A DNA stretch of 64,000 nucleotides from Paraburkholderia phenoliruptrix (GTDB taxonomy: Bacteria > Pseudomonadota > Gammaproteobacteria > Burkholderiales > Burkholderiaceae): the NCBI RefSeq assembly GCF_902859825.1, contig NZ_CADIKB010000018.1, positions 1 through 64,000 of the forward strand, given 5' to 3'. The notes beneath the pieces are model-generated. The model was not told the DNA's origin. It searched no databases and saw nothing but the letters and a program-made list of their open reading frames with translations. Positions 42,630 through 51,521 of this stretch are shown one piece after another. The translations under genes and the position numbers were made by a program. Numbering within the stretch: the stretch's first letter is position 1; each line of letters opens with the position of its first letter.

Positions 42630-43606
42630 CGCTTGATCCTGCGGGTTGTGGGTTGCGGGGCGCGCCAGCCGAGTTCTTCGGAGATCGCGCGCGCTTCGCG
42701 CTGCACCACCGGAATGAGCTCGTCCATGCGTTCCAGCGACATGTAGGGAATCGTGCTCGCCACTGACAGCGCCGCGACGATCGCGCCCGACGCATCGCGC
42801 ACCGGAGCCGCGACGCAGCGGATCGACGCTTCGTTCTCCTCCAGGTCGAACGTGTAGCCGCCGGCAGCGTAATTCGTCATGCGCTGCATGAAGGTCTGTG
42901 CGTCCGGGCGGTTGTCGGGTTTGAACGTGACGCTCGCGAGCGCGCGGCGCGAGGCGTCGAAAAGCGACTGCCACAGCTCGGGCTTGAGGTCGAGCATCAT
43001 GGCCTTGCCGATGCCGGTCGACGCGAGCGGCATGCGGTGACCGACGCGCGAGCGCATTTCGAGGCCGCGCGTGCCGGGAATCTTGTCGATATAGAGCACG
43101 TCGTCGCCGTCGCGCACGCCGAGGTGAATGGTGTCGAGCGTCTGTTCAGCGAGCGATTCGAGATGCGGACGCGCGACCGCGGTCAGCGGCATCTGCTCGA
43201 GCGCGATCGTGCCGAGTTCGATCAGCTTGGGACCCAGCAGATAGCCGCCTTGCACCTGGCGCAGGTAGCGCGCCTGCACGAGGCTGCTCACCAGCCGATG
43301 CGTCGTGCTGCGCGTCGTGCCGAGCGCTGCGCCGAAGGTGCGCAGATCGCGCACGCCGGCAGCGGCCGCCTCCAGAATCGCGAGACCGCGCAGGAGCGTC
43401 TGGGTGCCGGCCTGTTGCGGCGTGATGTCGAGCAACGTGCTCGGCAGCGCGATTTCGTTGACGACGGCGGGCTGCGCCGCGGCGCGGGGCGCTCTCGCGC
43501 TCGCTGCGGCCGTGGTACGCGGCGCGGCGCTCGACGCATGATCGGCACGCGGCGCCAGATCGGCTTGCGCCGGGCTTTCGGCGTGATGGGGCATCGCTTT
43601 GTTCAT
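42626..43606 (-). CDS. IclR-family transcriptional regulator of the galactose locus
   Basis: A 326-residue IclR regulator. An Ala/Arg-rich lead of about 65 residues precedes the winged helix (TLLRGLAILEAAA, TTRSTTHRLVSSLVQ). The ligand domain follows (DTIHLGVRDGDDVLYIDKI, STGIGKAMML, IRCVAAPVRDASGAIVAALSV). It is first in the operon and coupled to dgoK. IclR proteins of sugar-acid loci usually repress until a pathway intermediate binds; the inducer here is unknown. Confidence 0.9.
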   Translation of the reverse strand: MNKAMPHHAESPAQADLAPRADHASSAAPRTTAAASARAPRAAAQPAVVNEIALPSTLLDITPQQAGTQTLLRGLAILEAAAAGVRDLRTFGAALGTTRSTTHRLVSSLVQARYLRQVQGGYLLGPKLIELGTIALEQMPLTAVARPHLESLAEQTLDTIHLGVRDGDDVLYIDKIPGTRGLEMRSRVGHRMPLASTGIGKAMMLDLKPELWQSLFDASRRALASVTFKPDNRPDAQTFMQRMTNYAAGGYTFDLEENEASIRCVAAPVRDASGAIVAALSVASTIPYMSLERMDELIPVVQREARAISEELGWRAPQPTTRRIKR

Positions 43607-43779
43607 GGCGATTCGCTTTTCGGTGGTTTCTGCGCTTACAGCGCGGGGCCGGAGAGCGGGCCTTGGGTGCGCGCGACGGTGCGGGCGCGGACGTGCTGCC
43701 TGGCGGTTCGGGTCGGCATTTGGCTTTGTCTCCGTGTTGTTTTTTGCTCTTGCAGAGCGGTGTCTGCTTGTTGCAGTGG

Positions 43780-43809
43780 ATTGTAGGGCGGTTTTTGAGA
43801 AAGCTCCAA
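43780..43809 (-). promoter_or_regulatory. Candidate sigma-70 promoter of the IclR-dgo operon
   Basis: On the minus strand TTGGAG (43804-43809) and TACAAT (43780-43785) are 18 bp apart, 174 bp before the IclR ATG. The long leader leaves room for operator sites, but no clear palindrome was seen there. Confidence 0.5.
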
Positions 43810-43869
43810 TATGTGATGGGTGTGGTCAGATAATGGGATTTTTTTGCTGCCGTGGGGTTCTTTGGACTC

Positions 43870-44564
43870 CCTTGGCCTTTCCTTGAGTTCACGGTGGTCT
43901 ATTAGCGTTGCCCCTGTGCGGGGCGGCACCTACTTTCTTTGCATGCCGCAAAGAAAGTAGGCAAAGAAAGCGGCTTTACACCGCCAGCTTATAAGTGGGG
44001 CCCCTCGCTTGGAGGGGGCAGTGGTGCATCTGGAATCGGTGCCCTCGCACATTCGGACTCAGTGACAAGGCAGTCATGCTTCCCGCCTCGCACTGCGTGC
44101 TCGCCGGAAGGGTCGGGCCCGACCCAGTCGCTCGCGATTACACGCGGTGGGGCCGTCGGCTGCGCCTCGGCGAGGTGCTGATGGGTCTTAGGGAGGGCAG
44201 CGCCGGGTTTTGTGGAAGCGCAATCGGCGCGCGTCCTGGCTAGGGACCGGCGCAACTGACATACAAAATGATCAGGAAACCAAACAGAACGGGGAGCCGT
44301 TCAACGGAGGGTGGTGTTGAGAACGACCGCTGCGGCGCGCGCAGCGTCGCCGGAAGAATGACGGCCTTGTCACTAAGTCCGGATGTGCGAGGGCACGGAT
44401 TCCAGATGCACCACTGCCCCCTCCGAGCCAGGGGCCCCACTTATGAGCTGGCGGTTTGAGCCCGCTTTCTTTGCCTACTTTCTTTGCGGCGGCAAAGAAA
44501 GTAGGTGCCGCCCCGCACAGGGGCAACACCGATAGACCACCGTGAATTCAAGGAAAGGCCAAGG
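43870..44564. repeat. Large inverted-repeat element (about 215-bp arms)
   Basis: The sequence starting CCTTGGCCTTTCCTTGA at 43870 is matched, as reverse complement, by the sequence ending at 44564. The two arms (about 43870-44086 and 44350-44564) are roughly 90% identical by eye and enclose about 263 bp. Each arm has its own 14-bp perfect hairpin, CCTACTTTCTTTGC / GCAAAGAAAGTAGG (43929-43961 and 44474-44505). The centre holds a perfect 16-bp palindrome GGGTCGGGCCCGACCC at 44110-44125. No transposase is encoded. It sits between mtgA and the IclR gene. Confidence 0.85.
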
Positions 44565-44602
44565 CTTTTAAAACAAGAAAAAACCAAAAGCGCGCCGCAG
44601 GC

Positions 44603-45325
44603 TCACTCGGGCAATTCCGCCGCCCCCATCCTCCCGGCAATTACCCGCGACCTCGCCGCCAGATACCTCGACCCGCGATGCTCATCGAAATACCTCGGCT
44701 GCGGCAGCATCACCGCGAGCCGCGCCGACTGCGCCGCCGTCAGCGCGCTCGCCGACGTCCTGTAGTAATACCGCGCCGCCGCCTCGGCGCCATACACGCC
44801 ATTGCCCCACTCGACGGAATTCAGGTAGATCTCGAAGATGCGCTCCTTGTCCATCAAGGTCTCCAGCATCCACGTAATGATCAGCTCCTGCCCCTTGCGG
44901 ATATAGCTTTTTTCGCGCGACAAAAAGAGGTTGCGCGCGAGTTGCTGCGTGATCGTCGAGCCGCCTCGCACAATCTTGCCCTTCGTCTTGTTGCGCTCCC
45001 ACGCCTGCAGAATCGCGTCGGTTTCGTAGCCGTTGTTGTTGACAAAATTCGCGTCTTCCGAGGCAATGATCGCCCGCTTCAGATTGCGCGAGATCTGCTC
45101 ATACGGCACCCACGTGCGCCGGATCGCGAGATCGGGCCGCTCGCGCGACAGGCGCCACGCGTCCGAGCGCATGTAAGCCGTCGAACGTGGATTCACGTAG
45201 TTCCACACCGCGATCTGCGCGAAGTAATACACCTGTGTCGCGAGCCACGCGAACACCAGCACGGCGACCCCATAACCGATCCATCGCGCCGGACCGGGCC
45301 GGCTCGCGCGCCGCGTTGCTGTCAT
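44603..45325 (-). CDS. mtgA: Monofunctional biosynthetic peptidoglycan transglycosylase
   Basis: A 240-residue GT51 enzyme with one N-terminal membrane helix (about residues 15-37). The catalytic Glu lies in [11 protein letters not shown], followed by [17 protein letters not shown] and ILETYLN-like [17 protein letters not shown]. It polymerises lipid II glycan chains at the outer face of the inner membrane. It is the last gene of the mpl-aroE group, 49 bp after aroE. Confidence 0.95.
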   Translation of the reverse strand: MTATRRASRPGPARWIGYGVAVLVFAWLATQVYYFAQIAVWNYVNPRSTAYMRSDAWRLSRERPDLAIRRTWVPYEQISRNLKRAIIASEDANFVNNNGYETDAILQAWERNKTKGKIVRGGSTITQQLARNLFLSREKSYIRKGQELIITWMLETLMDKERIFEIYLNSVEWGNGVYGAEAAARYYYRTSASALTAAQSARLAVMLPQPRYFDEHRGSRYLAARSRVIAGRMGAAELPE

Positions 45326-45374
45326 CGTGGTCTCAGGCCTCGTGGGAATGCGGTGATGTCGCGAACTTCGCGCG

Positions 45375-46238
45375 TCAGGCGTGCGACGGCGCGCTCAACA
45401 GCGCGCGCAGTTCCGCGAGCACCGGCGCGCCGTCGGGCCGCACGCCGCGCCACACATAAAACGATTCGGCCGCCTGCTCGACGAGCATGCCGAGGCCGTC
45501 GGCGCCTCGCGCGCCGAGCTTCTGCGCGTGCTCCATGAACACGGTCGGATGCGCGCCGTACATCATGTCGTACGCAAGCGTGCCGGTGCCGAACGCGCCG
45601 TCGTCGCATTCCGGCACCGACGCCTCCAGACTGCCCGCCGTTGCATTGACGATCACGCCGTACGCCCCCGGCTCGATTGCGCGTGCGTTGCCGCCGGTGA
45701 GGCGGCAGCCGGCGTCGCGCGCAGCCTGCGCGAACTGGTCGACCAGCGCTTCGGCCTTCGCGCCCGTGCGGTTGACGATGGTGAGCGAATGCGGCACGCG
45801 CTCGAGCATCGGCAGCACCACGCCGCGCGCCGCGCCGCCGGCACCGAGCAGCAGAATGCGCGCGCCCTTCAGCGGCACGCCGAGATTGACCTCGATGTCG
45901 CGCACGAGCCCGAAGCCGTCCGTGTTGTCGCCGTAGACGCCGTTCGAATCGACGCGCAGCGTATTGACGGCGCCGGCCGCGGCCGCGCGCGGCGACAGCG
46001 TATCGGCGAAAGCGTGCGCGTCGAGCTTGAACGGCACCGTCACGTTCAGGCCGCGGCCACCCGCTTCGATGAACGCGCGCACGTGCGGCACGAACGCGTC
46101 CACCGGCGCGAGCAACGCGCCGTACTCGACCGGCTCGCCCGTCTGCGCGGCAAAGCGGCTGTGAATGAACGGCGATTTGCTATGGCCGACCGGATTGCCG
46201 ATCACCGCATAACGGTCTTTCGTCTTAGTACCGCTCAT
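45375..46238 (-). CDS. aroE: Shikimate dehydrogenase
   Basis: A 287-residue NADP enzyme of aromatic amino-acid synthesis. Motifs: [16 protein letters not shown] at the N-terminus, catalytic Lys in [21 protein letters not shown] and the glycine loop [14 protein letters not shown]. The ATG overlaps the stop of the RNase II gene (ATGA). Confidence 0.96.
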   Translation of the reverse strand: MSGTKTKDRYAVIGNPVGHSKSPFIHSRFAAQTGEPVEYGALLAPVDAFVPHVRAFIEAGGRGLNVTVPFKLDAHAFADTLSPRAAAAGAVNTLRVDSNGVYGDNTDGFGLVRDIEVNLGVPLKGARILLLGAGGAARGVVLPMLERVPHSLTIVNRTGAKAEALVDQFAQAARDAGCRLTGGNARAIEPGAYGVIVNATAGSLEASVPECDDGAFGTGTLAYDMMYGAHPTVFMEHAQKLGARGADGLGMLVEQAAESFYVWRGVRPDGAPVLAELRALLSAPSHA

Positions 46239-48373
46239 CGCCCCGGTTCCGTGATGTGTTGCCCAGCGGCGGCATTCGTGCCCTCGCCGCCGGGCGCGCT
46301 GTCGGCGTCGCTGTCGTCTTTCGCTTCGCCATTCTCGTCGCTGTCGGACTCGACAGCGGCTTCGGCCTGTGCCTCAGCTTCGCTCTCGGCACTTTCGTCC
46401 GATGCGTCGACGATCTCGTCCTCTTCACCTTCGTCGGCCTCGTCCGCTTCGCTGCCGCTCGTGACAGTCGGCGCATCCAGCACATGCAGAAGACGCACGG
46501 ATGCCTCGACCGTCAACTCGTCAATCGACATCACTTCCATTTGCAGGCGCGTGCCGCGCGCATGCACGCCGAGGCCCGGCACATGCAGCAGCAGCGGAAT
46601 CTCTTCGAGCCGCACGAGATCGCCCTTCACGACCGACGCCACCACCTGCTTCCTGTTCTCCTGCTTGAGCCAGCGCAGGCACCAGAAATATTCCATGCGG
46701 CGCTGGTGATCGGCGTAGGCACTGTAGGTATCGTCGAAACCTTGCACGACGGCGAACAGGTCGGCGTCTTTCGGCTTGAACGGCGCGGCCAGCTTCGCGG
46801 TCACGCCGTGCTGCACGCACGCGAGCAGCTGCCACTGATTCACCAGATCGACATAACGGCGCAGCGGCGACGTGCTCCACGCGTATTGCGTGACGCCGAG
46901 CCCTTCGTGCGGCGCGGCATTGGTCTGCATGCGCGTGCGCTTGGGGCCGGTCGGCGCGCCGAACGCCCGCTGCGTGCGATAAATGCCCGGCACGCCATGA
47001 TCGTGCAGAAACGCGCCCCACGAGGAGTTCGCGAGAATCGCCAGTTCCGCGACGATCGTGTCGAGCGGCGACCCGCGCCGGCGCGGGGTGATCGTGATGT
47101 GCTCGCCGTCCACGTAGAAGTTGAAGTCGGTATTGCGCTGCACTTCGCGGCGCAGGCCGTAGCCCGCGCGCGCGGCCTGGCGCTTTTCGAACAGTGCCTG
47201 CGCGAACGGCCACAGCACGGCAATGTCGTCCTTGTGCGGATAGTCGCCCGTGCCGGCGGCGAGCGCTTCTTCGGTGACGAGTTCGTCGAGCGTGTTGTGC
47301 CGCAGATTGTTCTTCACGAACACGCGTTCGGCGCGTGTTTCGCTCGCAACGATTTCCTGCGTCTCGCGGTTGACGATCACATACAGCGACAGCGCGGGGC
47401 GCAAGCCGCCCTCCGCGAGCGTGAACGCGTCGACGACGCTGTCGGGCAGCATCGTGATCTTGTCGCCCGGCATGTAGACCGTCGACAGACGCGCGCGTGC
47501 GATCGCGTCGATCTCGTCGCCGCGCTGAATGCCGAGCGCCGGCGCGGCGATGTGCACGCCGATCCGCACGCGGCCGTCCGCGAGATGTTCGACGGAAAAC
47601 GCGTCGTCGATTTCAGTGGTCGTAATGTCGTCGATCGAAAACGCCTGGACCTCCGCCTTCGGCAGATCGTCCGGCAAGCCGCCGAGCGTAACCGGCGGAA
47701 AGCCGGTGCCGTGCGGGAAAAACTCCGCGAGGAATTTCGCCTCGTGCAGCGCGCGCGCCGACGGAATCGCGCCGCATTCCAGCATCAGACGCGCCTGCGA
47801 AATGCCGCGCGCGGCCGCCGCGGCTTCCAGCGCCTTGTATTCGATGGTGTTCTTGTCGGGCTTCGTGAGCAAGGCGAGCGCCGTCTTGCCGCTGAAGGCC
47901 TCGGGCAGGCGGCCGGCCTTCAGCTCTTCCTCGTAGCCTTGCTGCACGAGCGCCTGTTGGCGCTTGCGCTCCAGACCGGCGAGCGCCATTTTCAGCTGCT
48001 CCTGCGGAGCGCGCTGATACATGCCGCGGCCCTTACGACGGAAATAGACCGGCGCGCCATGCATGCGCAGCACCAGCGCCGCGCGCTCGGTCGGGCCGAA
48101 GCGCTCGCCGAAATATTCCGCGCCCAGGGTGGCGAACGGAAACTCCTCGTCGGGCGCGCATTCCCACAGGAAGTCGAGATCGATGTCCTGCGCGACGGCG
48201 TCCGCCTCCTGCATCAGTTCGGCCGCGCCCGGTTTTTCGAACTCGATCAGCACGTCTTTCGCGCGCACCTTCGCGCGCCGGCCGCCCGGCAACTCGACCT
48301 GAAACGCATCGCCCTGGCGCGACAGCACGCTGCCGGCCTTGAAACTGCCCGATTCCTCGAAGAAAACGTTCAC
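46235..48373 (-). CDS. RNase II/RNB-family exoribonuclease
   Basis: A 712-residue protein starting at GTG 48373, with GAGAG seven bases upstream. The RNB catalytic domain contains SIDDITTTEIDDAFSVE with the metal-binding Asp cluster and the SPLRRYVDLVNQ motif. The N-terminal part resembles the short RNB form of Burkholderiales rather than classic E. coli RNase II or RNase R. After about residue 640 there is a tail of some 70 residues made mostly of Glu, Asp, Ala and Ser. It probably degrades RNA 3' to 5'; rnb versus rnr naming is unsafe. Confidence 0.87.
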   Translation of the reverse strand: MNVFFEESGSFKAGSVLSRQGDAFQVELPGGRRAKVRAKDVLIEFEKPGAAELMQEADAVAQDIDLDFLWECAPDEEFPFATLGAEYFGERFGPTERAALVLRMHGAPVYFRRKGRGMYQRAPQEQLKMALAGLERKRQQALVQQGYEEELKAGRLPEAFSGKTALALLTKPDKNTIEYKALEAAAAARGISQARLMLECGAIPSARALHEAKFLAEFFPHGTGFPPVTLGGLPDDLPKAEVQAFSIDDITTTEIDDAFSVEHLADGRVRIGVHIAAPALGIQRGDEIDAIARARLSTVYMPGDKITMLPDSVVDAFTLAEGGLRPALSLYVIVNRETQEIVASETRAERVFVKNNLRHNTLDELVTEEALAAGTGDYPHKDDIAVLWPFAQALFEKRQAARAGYGLRREVQRNTDFNFYVDGEHITITPRRRGSPLDTIVAELAILANSSWGAFLHDHGVPGIYRTQRAFGAPTGPKRTRMQTNAAPHEGLGVTQYAWSTSPLRRYVDLVNQWQLLACVQHGVTAKLAAPFKPKDADLFAVVQGFDDTYSAYADHQRRMEYFWCLRWLKQENRKQVVASVVKGDLVRLEEIPLLLHVPGLGVHARGTRLQMEVMSIDELTVEASVRLLHVLDAPTVTSGSEADEADEGEEDEIVDASDESAESEAEAQAEAAVESDSDENGEAKDDSDADSAPGGEGTNAAAGQHITEPGR

Positions 48374-48559
48374 TCAATACTCTCGTCTGACTTGCATGCG
48401 CCGGCGCGGGCGGCACGGCAACGTGTTCGTGATGATGAATCCGCCGCGCGCCACGGCGCGCAGGCGGCATGAATTCTGATGACCGGCGGCGTTTCCGCTG
48501 TCGGACGGCCGGCTTTCAGCACCGCGCCGGTTAGGTGCGCTGCGGGTGCTTCCTTGTGT

Positions 48560-49198
48560 TCAGGCCGCTTCGCGCGGCGCCGGCGGCTCTTCGTGCCCGG
48601 CGTCGCAGAAGGCCAGCACGTCGTCGAGGTAGTCGGCGAATTCGCTGATCGCATGGTCGCTGCCTTCGATCAGCGTAGTCCGCGCGCCGGGATAGTGCGC
48701 GAGCATTTCGCGGTAGTCGAGCACTTCGTCGCCGGTTGCGGCCAGCAAATAATAACGTTCGGGACGCGTGATCGCTGTCACACTGAGCGCCCGCAATTCG
48801 TCAAGATGATGCGGCTCGACGACGATGCTGCCGCCGCCATGCCACAGCGGCTGCTCACCGAGATAGGCGCTCAGGTCGCGCTGCGGCACCACGGCTGGGT
48901 TCAGCAGCACCGCCGGCCAGCCGTGCTTTTCCGCCAGATAAGTGGCGAAGTAGCCGCCAAGCGAACTGCCTATCACCGTCACGCCGCTGGGGTCGTGCTT
49001 TGTGTCGCGCGTTGTGTCGTGCCCGGCCCCGGCGGCGGCCACCAGCGACTCCACAAGCGCAACCGTCTCGAACGGCGAAACCGGCAGCATTGGGCAGCAC
49101 CATTCGTCGGCGCGGCCCAGCTCGGCGAGCCGCGCCGCCAGGAGGCGCGCCTTGAACGAATTGGGCGAAGACCGAAAACCGTGCAAATAGAGAATCAC
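48560..49198 (-). CDS. YqiA/YcfP-family alpha/beta-hydrolase
   Basis: A 212-residue hydrolase. It starts MILYLHGFRSSPNSFKARL, carries the nucleophile elbow VIGSSLGGYFATYLAEK, and has the Asp (ATGDEVLDY) and His (EGSDHAISEF) of the triad. YqiA-like proteins are esterases of unknown natural substrate. Its ATG overlaps the mpl stop (ATGA). Confidence 0.87.
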   Translation of the reverse strand: MILYLHGFRSSPNSFKARLLAARLAELGRADEWCCPMLPVSPFETVALVESLVAAAGAGHDTTRDTKHDPSGVTVIGSSLGGYFATYLAEKHGWPAVLLNPAVVPQRDLSAYLGEQPLWHGGGSIVVEPHHLDELRALSVTAITRPERYYLLAATGDEVLDYREMLAHYPGARTTLIEGSDHAISEFADYLDDVLAFCDAGHEEPPAPREAA

Positions 49199-50589
49199 GT
49201 GGCGCCTCGCGCGGAGAGGGCGTCGAGCAGCTTCTGATGCACGCCGCCAAAGCCGCCGTTGCTCATCACGAGAATCTGGTCGCCGGGGCGCGCGGCGTGA
49301 ACCACGGCCTTGACGAGCGCGTCCAGATTGTCGAAGGCTTGCGCCTTGGCGCCCAAGGGCGCGAGCGCTTCGCCCAGGTTCCAGCCGAGCGCGTCGCGGC
49401 CGCTCGGCGCGCCGTAGCCGAACACGAGGTCGGCGTCGGCGAGACTGCCCGGCAATTGCGCCTTCATGACGCCGAGCTTCATGGTGTTCGAGCGCGGCTC
49501 CAGCACGGCGAGAATGCGCGTGTTGTCGCGGCCCACGCGCGCGCGCAGACCGGCCACGGTGGTGTCGATCGCAGTCGGATGATGGGCGAAGTCGTCGTAT
49601 ACAGTCACGCCGTCCACGCTGCCGCGCACTTCCATGCGCCGCTTCACGTTGCGAAAGCTCGCCAGCGACCGGGCCGCCTGCGCCGGCGGCACGCCCACAT
49701 GGCGCGCGGCGGCAATGGCGGCGAGCGCGTTCATGCGGTTATGTTCGCCCTGCACTTGCCACTCCACCACGCCCACGCGCTCGGCGTTGTGGTACACGGC
49801 AAAGCGTTCGTCGACGGGCACACCGTCTTCCGCAGGTTGGGTTTCCCAGCCGCCCTGCACGCCGAAGCGTTCCACTTCGCTCCAGCAACCGCGCGTCAGC
49901 ACGCGCTCGAGCGCATCTTCGCGGCCATTGGTCACCACCCGGCCAATCCGCGGCACAGTGCGAATCAGATGATGAAACTGCGTCTCGATCGCGGCGAGAT
50001 CCGGGAAGATATCGGCGTGATCGAACTCCAGGTTGTTCAGGACGGCGGTTTTCGGCCGGTAGTGGACGAACTTCGAGCGCTTGTCGAAGAAGGCGGTGTC
50101 GTACTCGTCCGCCTCGATCACGAAGAAGCTCGAATCCGTGAGCCGCGCCGACACGCCGAAGTTCAGCGGCACACCGCCAATCAGGAAGCCTGGGTTCAGA
50201 CCGGCGTCTTCCAGCAGCCACGTCAGCATGGAGCTCGTGGTCGTCTTGCCGTGCGTGCCGGCCACCGCCAGCACCCATTTGCCGTTTAGCACGTGTTCCC
50301 CGAGCCATTGCGGACCGGACACGTACGGCAGGCCGCGGTCGAGAATCGCTTCCATGAGCGGATTGCCGCGCGACACCACGTTGCCGACCACGAACAGGTC
50401 GGCGTTCAGACCGTTCAGCTGTTGCGCGTCGTAGCCCTCGATGAGCCGGATGCCTTGCGCCTCGAGCTGCGTGCTCATGGGCGGATAGACGCCGGCGTCG
50501 CAGCCCGTCACCGTGTGGCCCGCGCCGCGCGCGAGGACCGCGAGACCGCCCATGAACGTGCCGCAGATACCGAGGATGTGGATGTGCAT
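49195..50589 (-). CDS. mpl: UDP-N-acetylmuramate:L-alanyl-gamma-D-glutamyl-meso-diaminopimelate ligase
   Basis: A 464-residue Mur-ligase family enzyme that recycles murein tripeptide by joining it to UDP-MurNAc. It begins MHIHILGICGTFMGGLAVLA, and has the ATP loop AVAGTHGKTTTSSMLTW, FVIEADEYDTAFFDKRSKF and VYDDFAHHPTAI. The ATG at 50589 matches the family start; the frame upstream is open but not Mpl-like. Confidence 0.95.
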   Translation of the reverse strand: MHIHILGICGTFMGGLAVLARGAGHTVTGCDAGVYPPMSTQLEAQGIRLIEGYDAQQLNGLNADLFVVGNVVSRGNPLMEAILDRGLPYVSGPQWLGEHVLNGKWVLAVAGTHGKTTTSSMLTWLLEDAGLNPGFLIGGVPLNFGVSARLTDSSFFVIEADEYDTAFFDKRSKFVHYRPKTAVLNNLEFDHADIFPDLAAIETQFHHLIRTVPRIGRVVTNGREDALERVLTRGCWSEVERFGVQGGWETQPAEDGVPVDERFAVYHNAERVGVVEWQVQGEHNRMNALAAIAAARHVGVPPAQAARSLASFRNVKRRMEVRGSVDGVTVYDDFAHHPTAIDTTVAGLRARVGRDNTRILAVLEPRSNTMKLGVMKAQLPGSLADADLVFGYGAPSGRDALGWNLGEALAPLGAKAQAFDNLDALVKAVVHAARPGDQILVMSNGGFGGVHQKLLDALSARGAT

Positions 50590-50745
50590 AAGCCTGTCGT
50601 GCCGCGCGGGCGTTATTCCTGGAAGAGCCCCTTCTCCGGCGTTTCGCCAGACCCGGGAGGGCCAGAAAAACCCGGCTGGCCGGCGCTTTCCTGTGAGGGA
50701 TGTGAGATGAGCGGGCAGCCGGAACGGCTTCCCGCAAAGCACGCT

Positions 50746-50774
50746 ATTGTAACCGACGCCTCCCGAACGCCTAA
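50746..50774 (-). promoter_or_regulatory. Candidate promoter of the mpl group
   Basis: On the minus strand TACAAT (50746-50751) lies 17 bp downstream of TTAGGC (50769-50774), about 157 bp before the mpl ATG. The -10 is good, the -35 weak. Confidence 0.4.
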
Positions 50775-50858
50775 GCGCTCTCGGCCGCCGGGAGCGCCGC
50801 GGGCAGCCGCTCCGAGCCGCCAGAAAGGGCTGTCATCAATCTCTAGTATGATGGACGG

Positions 50859-51512
50859 ATGGTTCGCAAATCACATTTTGATCCGCAGCGCGTGCGTGAA
50901 GAAATCGCCATCGCGGCTGCGCGGCTCATCGCGGAAGACGGTCTCGACTATGCCACGGCCAAGCGCAAGGCGGCCAGGCAGGTCGTGGGGGAAAGCCGCG
51001 TCGCGGGGGAATGGCTGCCCGATAACGACCAGATCGAGGAAGAAATCCGCGAATATCAGTCGATCTTTCAAGGCGACAGTCAACCGGCGTTGCTGCGGCG
51101 TCTGCGCCGTATCGCAGTGGAATGGATGGAGCGGCTCGCGCCGTTCAATCCCTATCTGACGGGCGCCGTGCTCGGCGGCACGGCAGGGGAACACTCCGAC
51201 ATTCACCTTCAGGTGTTCTGCGACAACCCGAAAGAAGTCGCCATCTACTTTCTGAACGCGAATATTCAGTACGACGTGTCGGAAACGCGCCATTTTGCTG
51301 GGCGCGGCTACGTCGAAACGCTCAGTTTCCTGTGGCGCCCGCCGAGCGAAGGGCGCGACTCAGAACCCGTCGGGGTGCACGTCGCGCTGTACGAATCGGA
51401 CGACCTCCGCGGCGCGGTGAAGGCCGACGCGCGCGGACGCACGGCGCGGGCGAACCTGCAGGCGGTCCAGTCGCTTCTCGACAGCAGCGGCGTCGCTCCT
51501 TCCACTAATTAA
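50859..51512 (+). CDS. Conserved protein of unknown function, nucleotidyltransferase-like motif
   Basis: A 217-residue soluble protein I cannot name. The N-terminal 75 residues are helical and charged (FDPQRVREEIAIAAARLIAEDGLDYATA). Residues about 100-127 read LTGAVLGGTAGEHSDIHLQVF, which resembles the GS...SD.DL.VF core of the nucleotidyltransferase fold, but with GG and only one clear acidic position, followed by VAIYFLNANIQYD. It is divergent from mpl and 9 bp before the tlpA-like gene. A -10-like TATGAT ends at 50852, seven bases before the ATG, so the mRNA might be leaderless. Confidence 0.75.
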   Translation: MVRKSHFDPQRVREEIAIAAARLIAEDGLDYATAKRKAARQVVGESRVAGEWLPDNDQIEEEIREYQSIFQGDSQPALLRRLRRIAVEWMERLAPFNPYLTGAVLGGTAGEHSDIHLQVFCDNPKEVAIYFLNANIQYDVSETRHFAGRGYVETLSFLWRPPSEGRDSEPVGVHVALYESDDLRGAVKADARGRTARANLQAVQSLLDSSGVAPSTN

Positions 51513-51521
51513 ATTCGCATC

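Noticed and set aside
43939-44529. Short frames within the inverted-repeat element (for example 43939-44181, 43995-44243, 44272-44529)
   Set aside because: They come in near-identical mirror pairs because the arms are inverted copies; none has a start signal or recognisable product.
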